A stretch of 64,000 nucleotides of DNA, taken from assembly GCA_019637295.1 (NCBI GenBank), contig JAHBVX010000015.1, positions 1-64,000 of the forward strand. Reading direction: 5' to 3'. This DNA is from Polyangiaceae bacterium (GTDB lineage Bacteria > Myxococcota_A > Polyangia > Polyangiales > Polyangiaceae). The notes under the pieces are model-generated. The model made no database searches, had not been told where the DNA came from, and worked only from the letters and a program-made list of their open reading frames with translations. A program made the position numbers and the translations under genes. Of the stretch, positions 50,230-60,214 are shown piece after piece. Position 1 is the first letter of the stretch; the number at the start of each line of letters is the position of its first letter.

Positions 50230-50348
50230 GGGGGAGTGTCAATGGAGGTCATGGGGCGCGCGCCCTGCCCAGGGCGTCGGAACGCGTGCCCAGGTTGAGC
50301 GGAATGCGCACTCGAGGCGAAGCCTCGCGGCCACGCTGAAGTGGTCAG

Positions 50349-50785
50349 CCGTCGAGTGGGTCGAGGTTGTCGACGAGGCGACCGAAGGCGAGCGCGGTGA
50401 TGTCCCCCGAGAGGGGGAAGGTGTGCTCCCCCGCGTGGACCACGTACAAGTGATCGAGGCTTAGCGATTCACGCGCGGCGTGCATCGAAACCTTCCCACG
50501 ACGCGCCGATCTTGGGATGGCGCTCGAGGTCCTCGCGCGTCTCGATTCCGAGGAGCGTGTGAAGAAGGCCCGGGTCCGCCACGTAGACCTTGGGCGCCTT
50601 TACCTGGCGCTTGGAGAGGTTCTCGTGCCACGGCGGGAGCTGTCGCAGCACCAGCGCGTCGGTGAGCAGGTCGAGGTAACGACGGACCGTGCTCGCCGAC
50701 ACACCGAATGCGCGGGCGAGCTCGGCCGCGTTCCAGGTTTGCGCGTGGTAGTGTGCGATCATCGACGATGCGCTCTGGCCGCGGC
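50349..50785 (-). pseudogene. Decayed AAA ATPase (DUF4143 type) inside the cas locus
   Basis: Immediately after the csb2 stop the minus strand reads [60 protein letters not shown] and GASWEGF. This is the middle of the DUF4143 domain of AAA_14-type ATPases. A stop follows at about 50469. After about 10 bases the very end of the same family appears (LDHLYVVHAGEHTFPLSGDI, to about 50349). The N-terminal ATPase half and a central piece are missing. It separates csb2 from cas4-cas1 by 560 bases. Confidence 0.82.
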
Positions 50786-50788
50786 GAA

Positions 50789-52417
50789 CTACGCCATTGT
50801 CTCGTGCAGACTTCGATCCACCTGAAACAACCCCAGCCCAAAGTGCGACCCGTACCCGAGGCACAGTGGACCTCTGACGGGCTCGGGGAACACGAGCCGG
50901 AGCGCGTGTCCCGCATCGACGGGGGGCGGCTTTGCCGGACGCCTTCGCACGCGCACCGCGTGCCGCATCCGCAGGGTCTCGCCGTCCCATGGCAGCACTT
51001 CAACGGTTGCTTCCGGGAGGCCGCGAGACTCGAGCTCCGCGTTGACTTGGCCCTCCAGCGTGTTGGCGCCACGGCGTTTGACGTGTCGAGGGGCGACGAA
51101 GGGCGTTACAGTGCGCCAGACGCGGGCGCCAACTCCAGCGCGCGCTCCTCCGAGAATCGCCGATACCCCGTCGCCGAGCGGCGGATTCAACGCGAGCAAA
51201 TCATCGAGATCTCCTGCGCCAGCGACCGCGAGCTGGAGATCCCCGACGCCGCGCTTCGTCCAGGTCCGGCGCAGCGACCGAATCGCGCGCTGGGCCTCGC
51301 TTCCGAGTCCCATCGGCGCGTGCACGATGAAGTGATCGATGTGACCGTCGCCGTCTAGGTCGACCGCCAAGACGTGCGCGTGACGGTGTCCCTCCAGCGG
51401 GCGTCCGTCCTCGTCCTTCCCCGTCAGCTCCGGGCAGTGCACGCGCTCGCCGTTCGCTGCCCGCGCGATCAACGCACGGTGAAGGAGCTCGGCTTGCGGC
51501 AGCGCGCGACTGAGCGGCGGCAGCGCGGACAGGCTGCCGCTCGGCGTGGTGAGGGCGAGAAGGATGGAGTGTACGGGAGCGTTCCGCATATGGCGTGCCG
51601 GGAACGCGGCACCTGCGCTGATGACCTCTCTCGGTCGCCAGTACAGCGCTTGCCGCGAGCCGGGCGCTCGGCTCCAGCCGTGAGACTTCCACCAAGCCGT
51701 GTCCAACTGGAGGCACTCGAGCAGGTCTTTGGGGTAAGGGGCCTCCGCGGTAGCACGCTTCTTCAGGAGCCCAGCGGGAGCACGTCTGCCGTTCGGAAGC
51801 GGTAGCGCCCGAAGCGCTTCCGTCACTGCATTCTGGCGCCAGCGCGCGAACTCGGTGGGTACCTCCGCGGCTGTCAGCACCACTTGTTCGTACTCTCGTC
51901 CTGCTCGCTCGCCCTCCCCGCACGGATACACATCGAATCCAGGGGGAAGCTCCGTCGCCTCAGGCAGGACTTCAGCGAGCACCCAGCTCTCGCTCCGCCC
52001 CACGTATCCGAGATGTGCGACGAGCACGCCGAGCAAGCGCTCGGCGTCGGGGTCCAAGTCGCAGTCCCATTGGACGACGACGTGCCCTCGGCCGACGTCT
52101 GCCCAAGCATCGAACACCAACGTGGTCTTCTCTCGGCCCTTGTCCAGCGTGCCTAGCGGCATGTAGTGCCGGCTATGAGCCAAACTCGCCCGAGTGACAC
52201 GATACCGCGGCAGCGTACTCGCGAGTTGCTCCATCAGTTGCCGACCGGCTGCCGGCACCGTGGTCCAACGCTGTGTAGAGTATCCGCACGCGATCAAGGC
52301 GCGAAGTAGCCTCCACGGACTCGGTGGCCACTCCACCAAGCCCTCGTTCACGTGGTGCCCGTGGGGCGTCGCGTGGAAACGCCCGCCGGGGAATTGCAGT
52401 AGCAGCGTAGCCGGCAT
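50789..52417 (-). CDS. csb2: Csb2: Cas5-Cas6 fusion of type I-G Cascade
   Basis: The 542-residue protein is the GSU0054/Csb2 type found only in type I-G (I-U). The start [20 protein letters not shown] then [15 protein letters not shown] is the characteristic N-terminus of this family. The N-terminal half corresponds to Cas5 (caps the crRNA 5' end); the C-terminal half ([39 protein letters not shown] with a Gly-rich loop) to Cas6, which cuts the repeat in pre-crRNA. It starts at ATG 52417, two bases after the csb1 stop. Confidence 0.93.
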   Translation of the reverse strand: MPATLLLQFPGGRFHATPHGHHVNEGLVEWPPSPWRLLRALIACGYSTQRWTTVPAAGRQLMEQLASTLPRYRVTRASLAHSRHYMPLGTLDKGREKTTLVFDAWADVGRGHVVVQWDCDLDPDAERLLGVLVAHLGYVGRSESWVLAEVLPEATELPPGFDVYPCGEGERAGREYEQVVLTAAEVPTEFARWRQNAVTEALRALPLPNGRRAPAGLLKKRATAEAPYPKDLLECLQLDTAWWKSHGWSRAPGSRQALYWRPREVISAGAAFPARHMRNAPVHSILLALTTPSGSLSALPPLSRALPQAELLHRALIARAANGERVHCPELTGKDEDGRPLEGHRHAHVLAVDLDGDGHIDHFIVHAPMGLGSEAQRAIRSLRRTWTKRGVGDLQLAVAGAGDLDDLLALNPPLGDGVSAILGGARAGVGARVWRTVTPFVAPRHVKRRGANTLEGQVNAELESRGLPEATVEVLPWDGETLRMRHAVRVRRRPAKPPPVDAGHALRLVFPEPVRGPLCLGYGSHFGLGLFQVDRSLHETMA

Positions 52418-52419
52418 GC

Positions 52420-53448
52420 TCAGTCCTCGTTCTCGTCCTCGCCGTCTTCCGCCTCGTCCCCGTCCTTGCTCTCCGCCTGCTTCGATTCTTTGGCGTTCTT
52501 CAGCTCTGCCTCGAACGTCACGGTCTGATGCGTCATGGAATCGCGACACTTGGCGATCGCAGCTCCCACTGCTCCTTCGATGTCGACCAGCGGCGGAAGC
52601 TCGAAGTTCTCCGGACGCGTTGCGCGCACGGGCCCCTGGTGCAGACGCTCCAAGTCGCACGCCGTGCGCAGGCGCAGATCTCCGTCCAGGAGCTTCCTCA
52701 ACTTGTAGAGCGCGAGCAGCACCAAGAGCTGCTCGGCGTCGCTTCCGAGGGCGTACCCGCGAATCTGCCCGAGGTCGAGATTGGCATGCAGCAGGATCTG
52801 GTCCGCGGTGAACTCGTCTCGGGCGAACGGTACGTTGCCGAATCCGTCCTTGGCGTCGCCCGACGGGTTGACGTGGTCGTTCTTGACTCCGCCCGAGGCC
52901 GCCACTCGCACCCCAGTCGCTTCGATGAACGCGGACAGGGCGCGCGCCACTCGCAGACGACCTCCTGCGAGCTCCTTCTTCGCAATGAACACCCCATGGA
53001 TCAGGCTGCCGATGTCGTATCGGAGGAGGACTTCGGCAAGCTGCTTTCGGTCGATGGGCCCCTTCTCGAGTGCACCCAATTCTTGACTCAGCTTGTTGTG
53101 GAAGCTCGGATCCAACTTGTTCTCGAGAATGTACGGGCTGTTCAAGCGATGGGCTTCCAGGATGGTGTCCGTGAGGAACTTCCCCTTACGCGTGACGGTG
53201 ACGTGCGAGATGCCCTCTAGCGCAGGCGCGGGAGCGTTCCTGGCCAGGTCCCAGCATGTGAGCTCCAGGCGATTTGCCATGCTCTGGGCGCTCTCCACGA
53301 GCAGCTTCGATTCACCGCCAGCTTGATAGGTCGCAGCCCCGAGACTTGGGAACCCTGTTGGCTGAAAGCGATCGGTCTGGATCGGTCGAAGCTCGACGCT
53401 GAAAAGCAGTCGGTTGGTTCTCTCGAGTACAGTCAGGTCGATGCTCAT
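52420..53448 (-). CDS. csb1: Csb1: Cas7-type backbone subunit of type I-G Cascade
   Basis: The 342-residue protein is the GSU0053/Csb1 type. Recognisable parts are FQPTGFPSLGAATYQ, LVESAQSMANRLE, SHVTVTRKGKFLTDTILEAH, and SLIHGVFIAKKELAGGRLRV. It coats the spacer part of crRNA in multiple copies. The C-terminal 20 residues are a strongly acidic and Lys-rich tail (KQAESKDGDEAEDGEDENED), unusual for a nucleic-acid binding subunit. Start ATG 53448 overlaps the csx17 stop as ATGA, which indicates translational coupling. Confidence 0.94.
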   Translation of the reverse strand: MSIDLTVLERTNRLLFSVELRPIQTDRFQPTGFPSLGAATYQAGGESKLLVESAQSMANRLELTCWDLARNAPAPALEGISHVTVTRKGKFLTDTILEAHRLNSPYILENKLDPSFHNKLSQELGALEKGPIDRKQLAEVLLRYDIGSLIHGVFIAKKELAGGRLRVARALSAFIEATGVRVAASGGVKNDHVNPSGDAKDGFGNVPFARDEFTADQILLHANLDLGQIRGYALGSDAEQLLVLLALYKLRKLLDGDLRLRTACDLERLHQGPVRATRPENFELPPLVDIEGAVGAAIAKCRDSMTHQTVTFEAELKNAKESKQAESKDGDEAEDGEDENED

Positions 53449-55703
53449 CGGATCTCCTTCTCGGTTTCTGGCTCGAAGCGACGCGCGAGCCGGCGCGCCG
53501 TGGTCCTGTTGATGGGGAATGCTAGCGACGCTGCCCAGCGTCGCGCAGTGCCGGCGTCTGCCATCGCGCAACGAATGGGTGGTCTCAACCCCGCTGAGCG
53601 CAGCCGGCGCAGCGCGATCTCAGCGGCACCAATGGCGTCTCCAGACTGCAACCGCCGAAGCATGGTGGCGTCCAGCGGGACCGTACGCTCCCCGTCCAGC
53701 GGCCAGGGCAGAGCGGCGAGGCGAATCGAGACCCACCCTTCATCCAGGGCGGCAGGGCCGAAGGCGTCGGTTCGCGGGCTCGACCCGCGGACGGCTCTCC
53801 ACTGGACTGCCATGAGCGCGCAGGCCAGTACCGTGACGATGTCCAGTCGAACCCGGCCCGCGACCAACTCGGCCAAGTCGTGCGTGCTGGCTTCCCACCC
53901 CGGCGCGGCGACCAGCGGGAGGGATCTTTGCCCCCGCTGCGACGACTCGATCACGCGGCGTTGTACTAGGGCTGCGAGGTCACTGATGGGATCGCGTCCG
54001 GCCATGACGACACGGACATCCTTGGCGAGTCGGCGATCCGTCTCGGAAAAGCGACGTGCGCCCGGACCGAGTGGAAGCCAATGGTGACGGACCGGATCGA
54101 GCGGTCCCCTTCGCTGGTCATACTCCGCCGCCGCGCTGCCCAGTGCGCAGGCTAGTCGCCACTCGATGGAGCCATCATCCGCCGCTTTGAGCCACTCTGG
54201 CGACAATGGAGGAATAGGGCCAGCCTTGTATCCGGTCCCGCTCGCCAGGATGGTTTCCGTTTGCGCAGCTTCGCGGAGGACTGACTGCCACAGCGAGGGC
54301 TGGTCGTCGTGAGTCAGCGCCGAGAAGACCGCGTCGGAGAGCCGTCGCTCCGCATGGATGAGACGGGCGGGAGCTGACTTGTCGCGTGCCTCCCGTTGGA
54401 GCCGCTGTAGCCAGGGTGCCAGGTCGTCGATCAACCGTGCGCGCGGTCTGTGGAGCACTGGGAGCCTGCCAAGCGGCACTGCCAAATTGGACTGGCCGTT
54501 TCGTTCAAGGAATCCATAGCGAAGAAACGAGCGCAGACCCCTCGCTACTCCGAGCCTCGCCAGCGCCCGGGCGACGTCCACCGGGCGATATGCCAACTGT
54601 TGTCCGAGTTGGACCCGTGCTTCCCCCAGCAAGTCGCGAAGTTCACTGAGACCGCAAGGTCGTTCCCACACCGGCATCCATTGCTCCCCACGCGCCGCCT
54701 TCTCGTCGCCCCGGCTACCGTAACCGACCGGATGCGCTCGCACAGCGAATGGGGCGCTTGCGCTCGCGGTGGCGTTCGGATCCAGCCGTCGAGTGGATCG
54801 CGCACTGAAAAGCACCGATCCCTCCAGCATCATCACGAAGTCCCACGGATTGACGAAAGCATCCCCGCTGGGACCGCTCGTGGAGTTCGCCCCGCCGGCA
54901 CTCCCCGGCAGGAACTGGCCGATCGCCCCGCTGGGAGTGCCGCTCGCCGGTTCGGACCACAGTGCGTCGCAGAGCAGCCTGTGCGCACGCTCGTTTGGGG
55001 CGCCGCTCCCGTTGACGTCGAACAGCCTCGCGATGTGTTGCATCGCGTTGTTCGTGAAGTCGATGCGTCCGTCGTTGCCGCCGGTACCCAGAAGCGACGG
55101 AAAGGCCGGGTTGCCCGACTCAGGGAGGACCAAAGCCGCGTCCATCCACTCCCGGTGGGCTCCCCTCCACGTCCGCGCACACGGGCTGAACAAGTCGGCC
55201 TTCAGTCGCTTGAACTCGCGCTCAGCGGCTGCTAGCTCGCTCTTGTACTCGGAGTCGTCCCTGAGCGACCGCGCACTCGCAGCCTCAGCCGCGCTCATCC
55301 CGCTCCTCTTCTTCGTGCGGTCCTTTAGTGCTCGCACAGCGTGGTCGGCCCGCGCAAGCTCGGCGAGCGGAACTCGGGCGTCAGCAATGCCAAGACGAAA
55401 CTGCTTTAGCCGTTCCGCACTGGACCGCTCGATTGGTCCGAGTGCCGGATCATTGATCGCGAAGAAGCCCGAACCCTTGTTCCACGGCGAAAGGAAGGGC
55501 GTAGGCGCGTACTCCTCGAGAAAGAACGTCTCGAGCGCCTCGCGGGTCAGCTCGGTCATCAAGCAGAAGTGCTCGTCTTGCCACCAGCCGCGAGCTGCTG
55601 GGTCCTTCTGCTCGGAGACGAGCCGCAGGATTCCGAGCGCCTTCAGATAGTGGGCTAGCGGAACTGGCGAGCAGCCTGTCAGGTGATGAACGTGTAGCGT
55701 CAT
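53445..55703 (-). CDS. csx17: Csx17 (Cas8-type large subunit) of type I-G Cascade
   Basis: The 752-residue protein begins LHVHHLTGCSPVPLAHYLKA-LGILRLVSEQ. This is the signature of Csx17/Cas8u2, the large subunit thought to recognise the PAM and recruit Cas3. Other conserved words are GSGFFAINDPA, NPAFPSLLGTGGNDGRIDF, and NPWDFVMMLEGSVLFSARS. The start ATG at 55703 overlaps the cas3 stop by four bases (ATGA), and its own stop overlaps csb1 the same way. The length is close to other family members. It lacks any Cys cluster or enzyme motif, as expected for a structural subunit. Confidence 0.95.
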   Translation of the reverse strand: MTLHVHHLTGCSPVPLAHYLKALGILRLVSEQKDPAARGWWQDEHFCLMTELTREALETFFLEEYAPTPFLSPWNKGSGFFAINDPALGPIERSSAERLKQFRLGIADARVPLAELARADHAVRALKDRTKKRSGMSAAEAASARSLRDDSEYKSELAAAEREFKRLKADLFSPCARTWRGAHREWMDAALVLPESGNPAFPSLLGTGGNDGRIDFTNNAMQHIARLFDVNGSGAPNERAHRLLCDALWSEPASGTPSGAIGQFLPGSAGGANSTSGPSGDAFVNPWDFVMMLEGSVLFSARSTRRLDPNATASASAPFAVRAHPVGYGSRGDEKAARGEQWMPVWERPCGLSELRDLLGEARVQLGQQLAYRPVDVARALARLGVARGLRSFLRYGFLERNGQSNLAVPLGRLPVLHRPRARLIDDLAPWLQRLQREARDKSAPARLIHAERRLSDAVFSALTHDDQPSLWQSVLREAAQTETILASGTGYKAGPIPPLSPEWLKAADDGSIEWRLACALGSAAAEYDQRRGPLDPVRHHWLPLGPGARRFSETDRRLAKDVRVVMAGRDPISDLAALVQRRVIESSQRGQRSLPLVAAPGWEASTHDLAELVAGRVRLDIVTVLACALMAVQWRAVRGSSPRTDAFGPAALDEGWVSIRLAALPWPLDGERTVPLDATMLRRLQSGDAIGAAEIALRRLRSAGLRPPIRCAMADAGTARRWAASLAFPINRTTARRLARRFEPETEKEIR

Positions 55704-58498
55704 CGTGCACCTGGAGCGAGTTCGGGGTCCGGGGTCGTCAGGCGTGACGCTCGGCGGTCTGCCGCGATGAGCAGCGCCTCGAGCCAAGCCAGCCCGGCGG
55801 GCCCGAAGCGCTGTTGGAGTTCGCTCGTGCGTTCGCGCCAGCTCCGGCCAGTGACTGGTGACAGGCCCAGGTTGGCTGGCTCCAGGCTCAAGGTCAGCTC
55901 GGGCAGCGCGGGGGCGCTGGCGTCGAGACGCACGGACGGAAGCGCGTCGCCCTCGCGAACCCCGCGAATCGGCAGACCGCGTCCGTCGCGGTCTCGGTAG
56001 TCTTGGTCTTGGGGGGCGGCGTGTAGCGCAACACGCACCTTGCCGTGGTGTGAGGCGACGAGGTAAACGAGCAAGTCGAATTCTTGCTCTGAACACGCCA
56101 GGATCGCCTGCTCGCAAGGCGTGGGCGGCTTGCCTACGGGTTCGGTGGCGGTCGAAGTACCCGCGAGTGCGAGAGCCTCGCGCCAACGCCCGATCAGCGC
56201 GGGATGACCGGGAGCATGCCGCTGCAACACCGAAAAGAGTGCGAGCGCGCTGGCCAACTCATGTCGCAGCCCGGGGCGCACGTCTCTCCCATCCAACGTC
56301 CGATACTCCCTGCGCCACGCCACCTTCGGAGCCTTCGCCAGATCTGGACGGTCGGGCCGAGTATCACCTCGGATTAATCCCTGGAAGGCCGGATGCGCCT
56401 TGCCCAGATCATGCCAGCGGCCCGCCAGGCCGAGCAGTTTGCGTACATCATCGGGGAGAGCCACCGCTTCCGCGATGCGGAGAGCATGTTCTTCGACCTC
56501 GCCGCAGTGACAGGCGATCGTCTTCCACTCCGATGCGCTCAAGTCTTCACTATCCTGCGACTCGTCGGCCTCGACCTCCGCTAGCTGCTGGCTGCTCAGC
56601 TCCGGCGGACCCACGACGGGAACGGCCTCCCGGCTCTGGTCGTCGAAACCTCGTTCGAGTCGATAGCCGCCGCATTCGGCCGCTACACAGACGATCCTTC
56701 CGGGGACGAGCTGCTTGCGCTCTGCCGTGACCCAGCGCCCCTCTATCCAATCCCAGGTCCATGCTCGGAACGCGGCCTTCAGGCGTGGCTTGCGACTGCT
56801 CTTCGTCTCGCTCCCACACAGCCAGTCTCGCGCGAGCAGGAAGGGAACGTTGCACAGTTCCTCTCTGCCCGGACGGCGCCGCCGGTCCGGCTCGGCAGTT
56901 TGTCCCTTCGGTACGCGCGGAACATCCAGCCAGAACACCTGCAAGTCTCGCTCATCGCCCGAGCGGATGAACCGACTGATGTCCAGATCGGCTCCGGTCA
57001 GGTCGGGAGTGGTGTCGAACAGTTCGTCTAGCTCCCGCCTCAGTAGAAGGTGTTGCGGGACATACGGGTAGAGGCGACCTCGGTCACTCTCGCTGAGCGA
57101 CTCCTCGAACTCCTCTAGACTCGCCGTGCCGACATCCCCCGAACCGCTCGCGAGCCGTCCGAGAGCAAACAGCGCCGCCTCGAGATCGTCGGTGGTGTAC
57201 GGGAGCGCAGTCTTGTCGTCCCGTCCCCGGTCGACCACCAGGACGGTTCCGCTGCCGCCATACCGAGCACATCGACCAAAGCGCTGTACCAGACTCGGCC
57301 ACGGCGCCAACTCGGACACCACGCAACCCGCCGAAACGTCCACGCCTGCCTCGACCACCTGGGTGGCCACAATGATTCGGTCAGTGCCGCGGCTGCATGC
57401 GGCGCGGCTGAGAAAGGAATCTCGCCAGGCAGCGCGCTCCGACGGCCGGAATCGGCTGTGAGCGAGCCTCACTTCCTGGCTGGGCCTAGCCGCCAACAGT
57501 GCGTCGTAGGTTCGACATGCACGATCGACCGTGTTGCAGATCACGAGGGTGATTCGGCCATTCTCGCCGTCGTGCACAGCGTCATGCTCGTGCAGAACGC
57601 GCTCGGCGAACTGGGCAACTTGATCCGCAGTCACCTCGACGACGGACACGGACTTCGCTACGCCTCCAAGGCCCATCGCACGTTGCTCCGGAGCCACCGT
57701 GCAGGGCGCATGGCTCCACGCATCGTGTTGAGACGCCGTGTCCACCGAGCGAAGCCACTGCGGCTGAAGCGTAGCGCTCATCCACCAACTCGTCCGCGAA
57801 CGATGCCCCTTGGCAACATCTTGGTCGTGAAACGCCTGGAGCTGAGCGCTTGTTGCCAGACCTACGTCCATGAGCTGCACTTCGTCCAGGATCCACAGTG
57901 CGTCGTGGTTGAGCAGTCCGAATTCCAGCGGCCACCGCGCTCGTGCACTGGCGTAGCCCCGGTTGAGCGCTCGGGACAGCAGCATGTCCTGGGTTCCGAT
58001 GAGGACGGCGCACTCTTCAGGGAAGAGATGCCAGTCGCCGCCAGGATCCGCGCCACCCATGAGAACGTGAACCCCAACCTTGCCCGGGTGATCGCCCCGG
58101 CCAGGCCACAAGCGGTGCACACGGTCCAGCGCCTGGCGGACGACCGCTTCGGTCTGCTCCACCAGAACCCGCATCGGCAAGCACCAAACGAGTCGGCGAG
58201 GCCAGTTTGACTGTCCCAGTGCTACTCGGTGCCACGACCAGGCCGCCAAGACCCCAAGGGTCTTGCCCATTCCTGTTGGAATGCGAATGAGCCTGCTGCG
58301 CGGCGTGCCCTCGATGGCGAGCTCCCGTTGCCATGGGTGGGGTGTCGCGCCCTCGCCGGCCAGTCGGGTGAACCACTGCGCAAACCCCAAGTCACCTTCA
58401 ACTGGTTGAGGCGTCACCAGAGGACCGGCCTGTGGCCCCGGGGCGGCATGGCCCAAGTCATTCTCATCAAACCCCCAATCCACCGGCGGTTTCGTCAT
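55700..58498 (-). CDS. cas3: Cas3 helicase-nuclease, HD domain at the C-terminus
   Basis: The 932-residue protein has the SF2 helicase first: Walker A IPTGMGKT at about 74-80, DEVQ at about 205-208, MSATL, IVATQVVEAGVDVSAGCVVSE, and the motif VI word LVQRFGRCARYG. The HD nuclease comes last: GRWHDLGKAHPAFQ at about 690-705, and later ASHHGKVR. Type I-G Cas3 has this reversed order, whereas most other Cas3 proteins have HD first. It degrades target DNA after Cascade binds. It is the first core cas gene; its stop overlaps csx17. Gene start ATG 58498, 64 bases after the preceding gene on the strand. Confidence 0.95.
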   Translation of the reverse strand: MTKPPVDWGFDENDLGHAAPGPQAGPLVTPQPVEGDLGFAQWFTRLAGEGATPHPWQRELAIEGTPRSRLIRIPTGMGKTLGVLAAWSWHRVALGQSNWPRRLVWCLPMRVLVEQTEAVVRQALDRVHRLWPGRGDHPGKVGVHVLMGGADPGGDWHLFPEECAVLIGTQDMLLSRALNRGYASARARWPLEFGLLNHDALWILDEVQLMDVGLATSAQLQAFHDQDVAKGHRSRTSWWMSATLQPQWLRSVDTASQHDAWSHAPCTVAPEQRAMGLGGVAKSVSVVEVTADQVAQFAERVLHEHDAVHDGENGRITLVICNTVDRACRTYDALLAARPSQEVRLAHSRFRPSERAAWRDSFLSRAACSRGTDRIIVATQVVEAGVDVSAGCVVSELAPWPSLVQRFGRCARYGGSGTVLVVDRGRDDKTALPYTTDDLEAALFALGRLASGSGDVGTASLEEFEESLSESDRGRLYPYVPQHLLLRRELDELFDTTPDLTGADLDISRFIRSGDERDLQVFWLDVPRVPKGQTAEPDRRRRPGREELCNVPFLLARDWLCGSETKSSRKPRLKAAFRAWTWDWIEGRWVTAERKQLVPGRIVCVAAECGGYRLERGFDDQSREAVPVVGPPELSSQQLAEVEADESQDSEDLSASEWKTIACHCGEVEEHALRIAEAVALPDDVRKLLGLAGRWHDLGKAHPAFQGLIRGDTRPDRPDLAKAPKVAWRREYRTLDGRDVRPGLRHELASALALFSVLQRHAPGHPALIGRWREALALAGTSTATEPVGKPPTPCEQAILACSEQEFDLLVYLVASHHGKVRVALHAAPQDQDYRDRDGRGLPIRGVREGDALPSVRLDASAPALPELTLSLEPANLGLSPVTGRSWRERTSELQQRFGPAGLAWLEALLIAADRRASRLTTPDPELAPGAR

Positions 58499-58562
58499 GA
58501 CTCACCGCCTCTCGAACGACGCCCGGCCGATCGCACGACGGAGTGCGCGCTCCCCACCCCCA

Positions 58563-59060
58563 TCACCCCTCCACCAAGTACTTCGAGAGCTTCACGGATT
58601 GCTTGAGCTGCCGGCGCGTGCGGTCGCCTGCGCGGCAGATCACGACGTCGATGTCGAAGCGCTCCAACCCGTATCGCTTGATGATACGGCGGCGAAGAGT
58701 GCCTACCGTGGCGTGGGGCGCGATGGGCCGCGGCGGTCGCGGCGCGCTAGCTGCTGATGGGGCGACCCCTGCTTCGTCCAGCGCCGACCAGTCCACGTCG
58801 CTCCGGTCCTCGAGCTCCTCGTCGGTCTGCGATGCGTCCGTTGGTGGAATCACCGAGGGCGGCGCGTCCGTCGGTTCGAAGTCGTCCTCGTCGGCGCTCT
58901 CCACGTCGTCGGCGCTCGCCGTCGGCGTGGGCTGCGCCAGCGCGACGGGGGCGCTCGCGAGAGCGGCGCGGTAGCCGAGCTCGTACGCCTGCTGAACCGC
59001 CTTGCGCAGCGCGGGTGTGGCTTCGGAGAGCAAGGTGTCGAGCGTGTCGTCGATCGTCAT
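58563..59060 (-). CDS. Small protein with acidic linker, partner of DGQHR protein
   Basis: The 165-residue protein has three parts: an N-terminal helix pair (TLDTLLSEATPALRKAVQQA, YELGYRAALAS), an Asp/Glu/Ser/Pro-rich linker (about 45-115), and a compact basic C-terminal part (TVGTLRRRIIKRYGLERFDI, then CRAGDRTRRQLKQSVKLSKY). I do not recognise the family. Its ATG overlaps the stop of the DGQHR gene (ATGA), so both are made together. It lies 64 bases upstream of cas3 and is probably in the same transcript. The basic end might bind nucleic acid; this is inference. Confidence 0.7.
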   Translation of the reverse strand: MTIDDTLDTLLSEATPALRKAVQQAYELGYRAALASAPVALAQPTPTASADDVESADEDDFEPTDAPPSVIPPTDASQTDEELEDRSDVDWSALDEAGVAPSAASAPRPPRPIAPHATVGTLRRRIIKRYGLERFDIDVVICRAGDRTRRQLKQSVKLSKYLVEG

Positions 59061-60214
59061 TGGGGGTCCGCCAGGTTGTCGATGAGCTCTCGCGCCAGGC
59101 GTCGAGTGCTCTCCTTTCCCCCGCCTGCAGCCTTGGCGCGCCAGGCGCCTGCGGTCTCGAAGCGCGCGGAGCCGAGCGCCGTACCCCAGGGCTCCATGAG
59201 CTCTCGCAGCGCCGCGGGTGGGCTGCTCCCGAGCTCGAACGCGCGCGGAAAGACGACCTGCGACGCCTGGATGAAGGCGCGCAGCGCGATGAGCGACTGG
59301 ATCGAGTGGCGCTTGCTGTTCCACGCCTCGGGGAAGAGCGTCGCGACGTGGCGGAAGTAGTTGAGGTAGACCTTCTCGAGGTTCTGCATGAACCCCGGGA
59401 ACCACGCAGCATTGGCGTGGCTGGCCTCGATGTCGCCCAGCGCTGCGCGGAGCTCTTGCGCGAGGCCGGCCTGCGCCACCTTGCCGGGCCCGACGCCCAG
59501 CATCTTGATCTGTCCCTTCAGCGGCGAGCCCTCGGCGTCGTTCAGCTTGCGAATCACGTCGTGAATCCTCGCGTCCCGGGGGTCGGAGTAGAGCTGGCGC
59601 CCCTTCAGGCTGAACAGCAGCGAGGGGTTGAGCCGCGTGTGCTTGGAGTTGATCGTCACGAACATCTCGACGATGGTCGGCGATGGCAGCTCCGGGAACA
59701 GGATGGCGGGCACCTGTAGCGTGCGGGCCGCGGCGCGCTCCGCCGGATCGAAGTCCGGCGAGTGGAGCAAGGCTGCGAGCGCGAGCAGGCGATGCTGTCC
59801 GTCGAGCACCCGCAGCACATCCGAGTCGGCCGGAAGCTGCACGAGCCCCACGAAAGGGTTGCCTTGGGCCTGGAAGTTCACGGGTTGGTCCGTGGTCAGC
59901 AGCACCGCGCCGGGGATCGCGGGCATCGCCCCGTCGTCCCGGCACTGCAGGTAGTAGCGCGCGATCTCCTCGATCTTCTTGCGCAGGATCGGGCGCTGAT
60001 ACGCCTTCTCGGAGGTCTGCACCTTGCGCTCGATCTGCTCCCAGTTCACGGCGGAGGCGCGGGCCTTGCGCTTGCCAGTCTTGCCCTGCAGCCCCTCCGC
60101 GCCCAGGACCTCGAAGCGGACCATGCGCTCCACGTCCTGGGCCGCGAGGTTCAGCATGAAGAACTCCTGCCCGTACTGCTGCACCTTCAGCGCCGGCAAC
60201 GTCAGTACCGCCAA
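59057..60214 (-). CDS. DGQHR-domain protein (DndB-like)
   Basis: The 385-residue protein carries VLRVLDGQHRLLALAALLH at about 135-153, the defining DGQHR motif. This family includes DndB, the regulator of DNA phosphorothioation, and many uncharacterised proteins in mobile islands and defence loci. Other conserved words are FFMLNLAAQDVERMVRF and IVEMFVTINSKHTRLNPSLL. No dndCDE genes are visible in the window, so the Dnd role cannot simply be transferred. The partner gene overlaps by four bases and the cas operon follows, suggesting a regulatory or accessory role near CRISPR-Cas. Confidence 0.82.
   Translation of the reverse strand: MAVLTLPALKVQQYGQEFFMLNLAAQDVERMVRFEVLGAEGLQGKTGKRKARASAVNWEQIERKVQTSEKAYQRPILRKKIEEIARYYLQCRDDGAMPAIPGAVLLTTDQPVNFQAQGNPFVGLVQLPADSDVLRVLDGQHRLLALAALLHSPDFDPAERAAARTLQVPAILFPELPSPTIVEMFVTINSKHTRLNPSLLFSLKGRQLYSDPRDARIHDVIRKLNDAEGSPLKGQIKMLGVGPGKVAQAGLAQELRAALGDIEASHANAAWFPGFMQNLEKVYLNYFRHVATLFPEAWNSKRHSIQSLIALRAFIQASQVVFPRAFELGSSPPAALRELMEPWGTALGSARFETAGAWRAKAAGGGKESTRRLARELIDNLADPQ

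Noticed and set aside
59057-60214. A complete DNA phosphorothioation (dnd) locus
   Set aside because: Only the DGQHR-type protein is present; no dndA, C, D or E or dptFGH-like genes were seen in the window.
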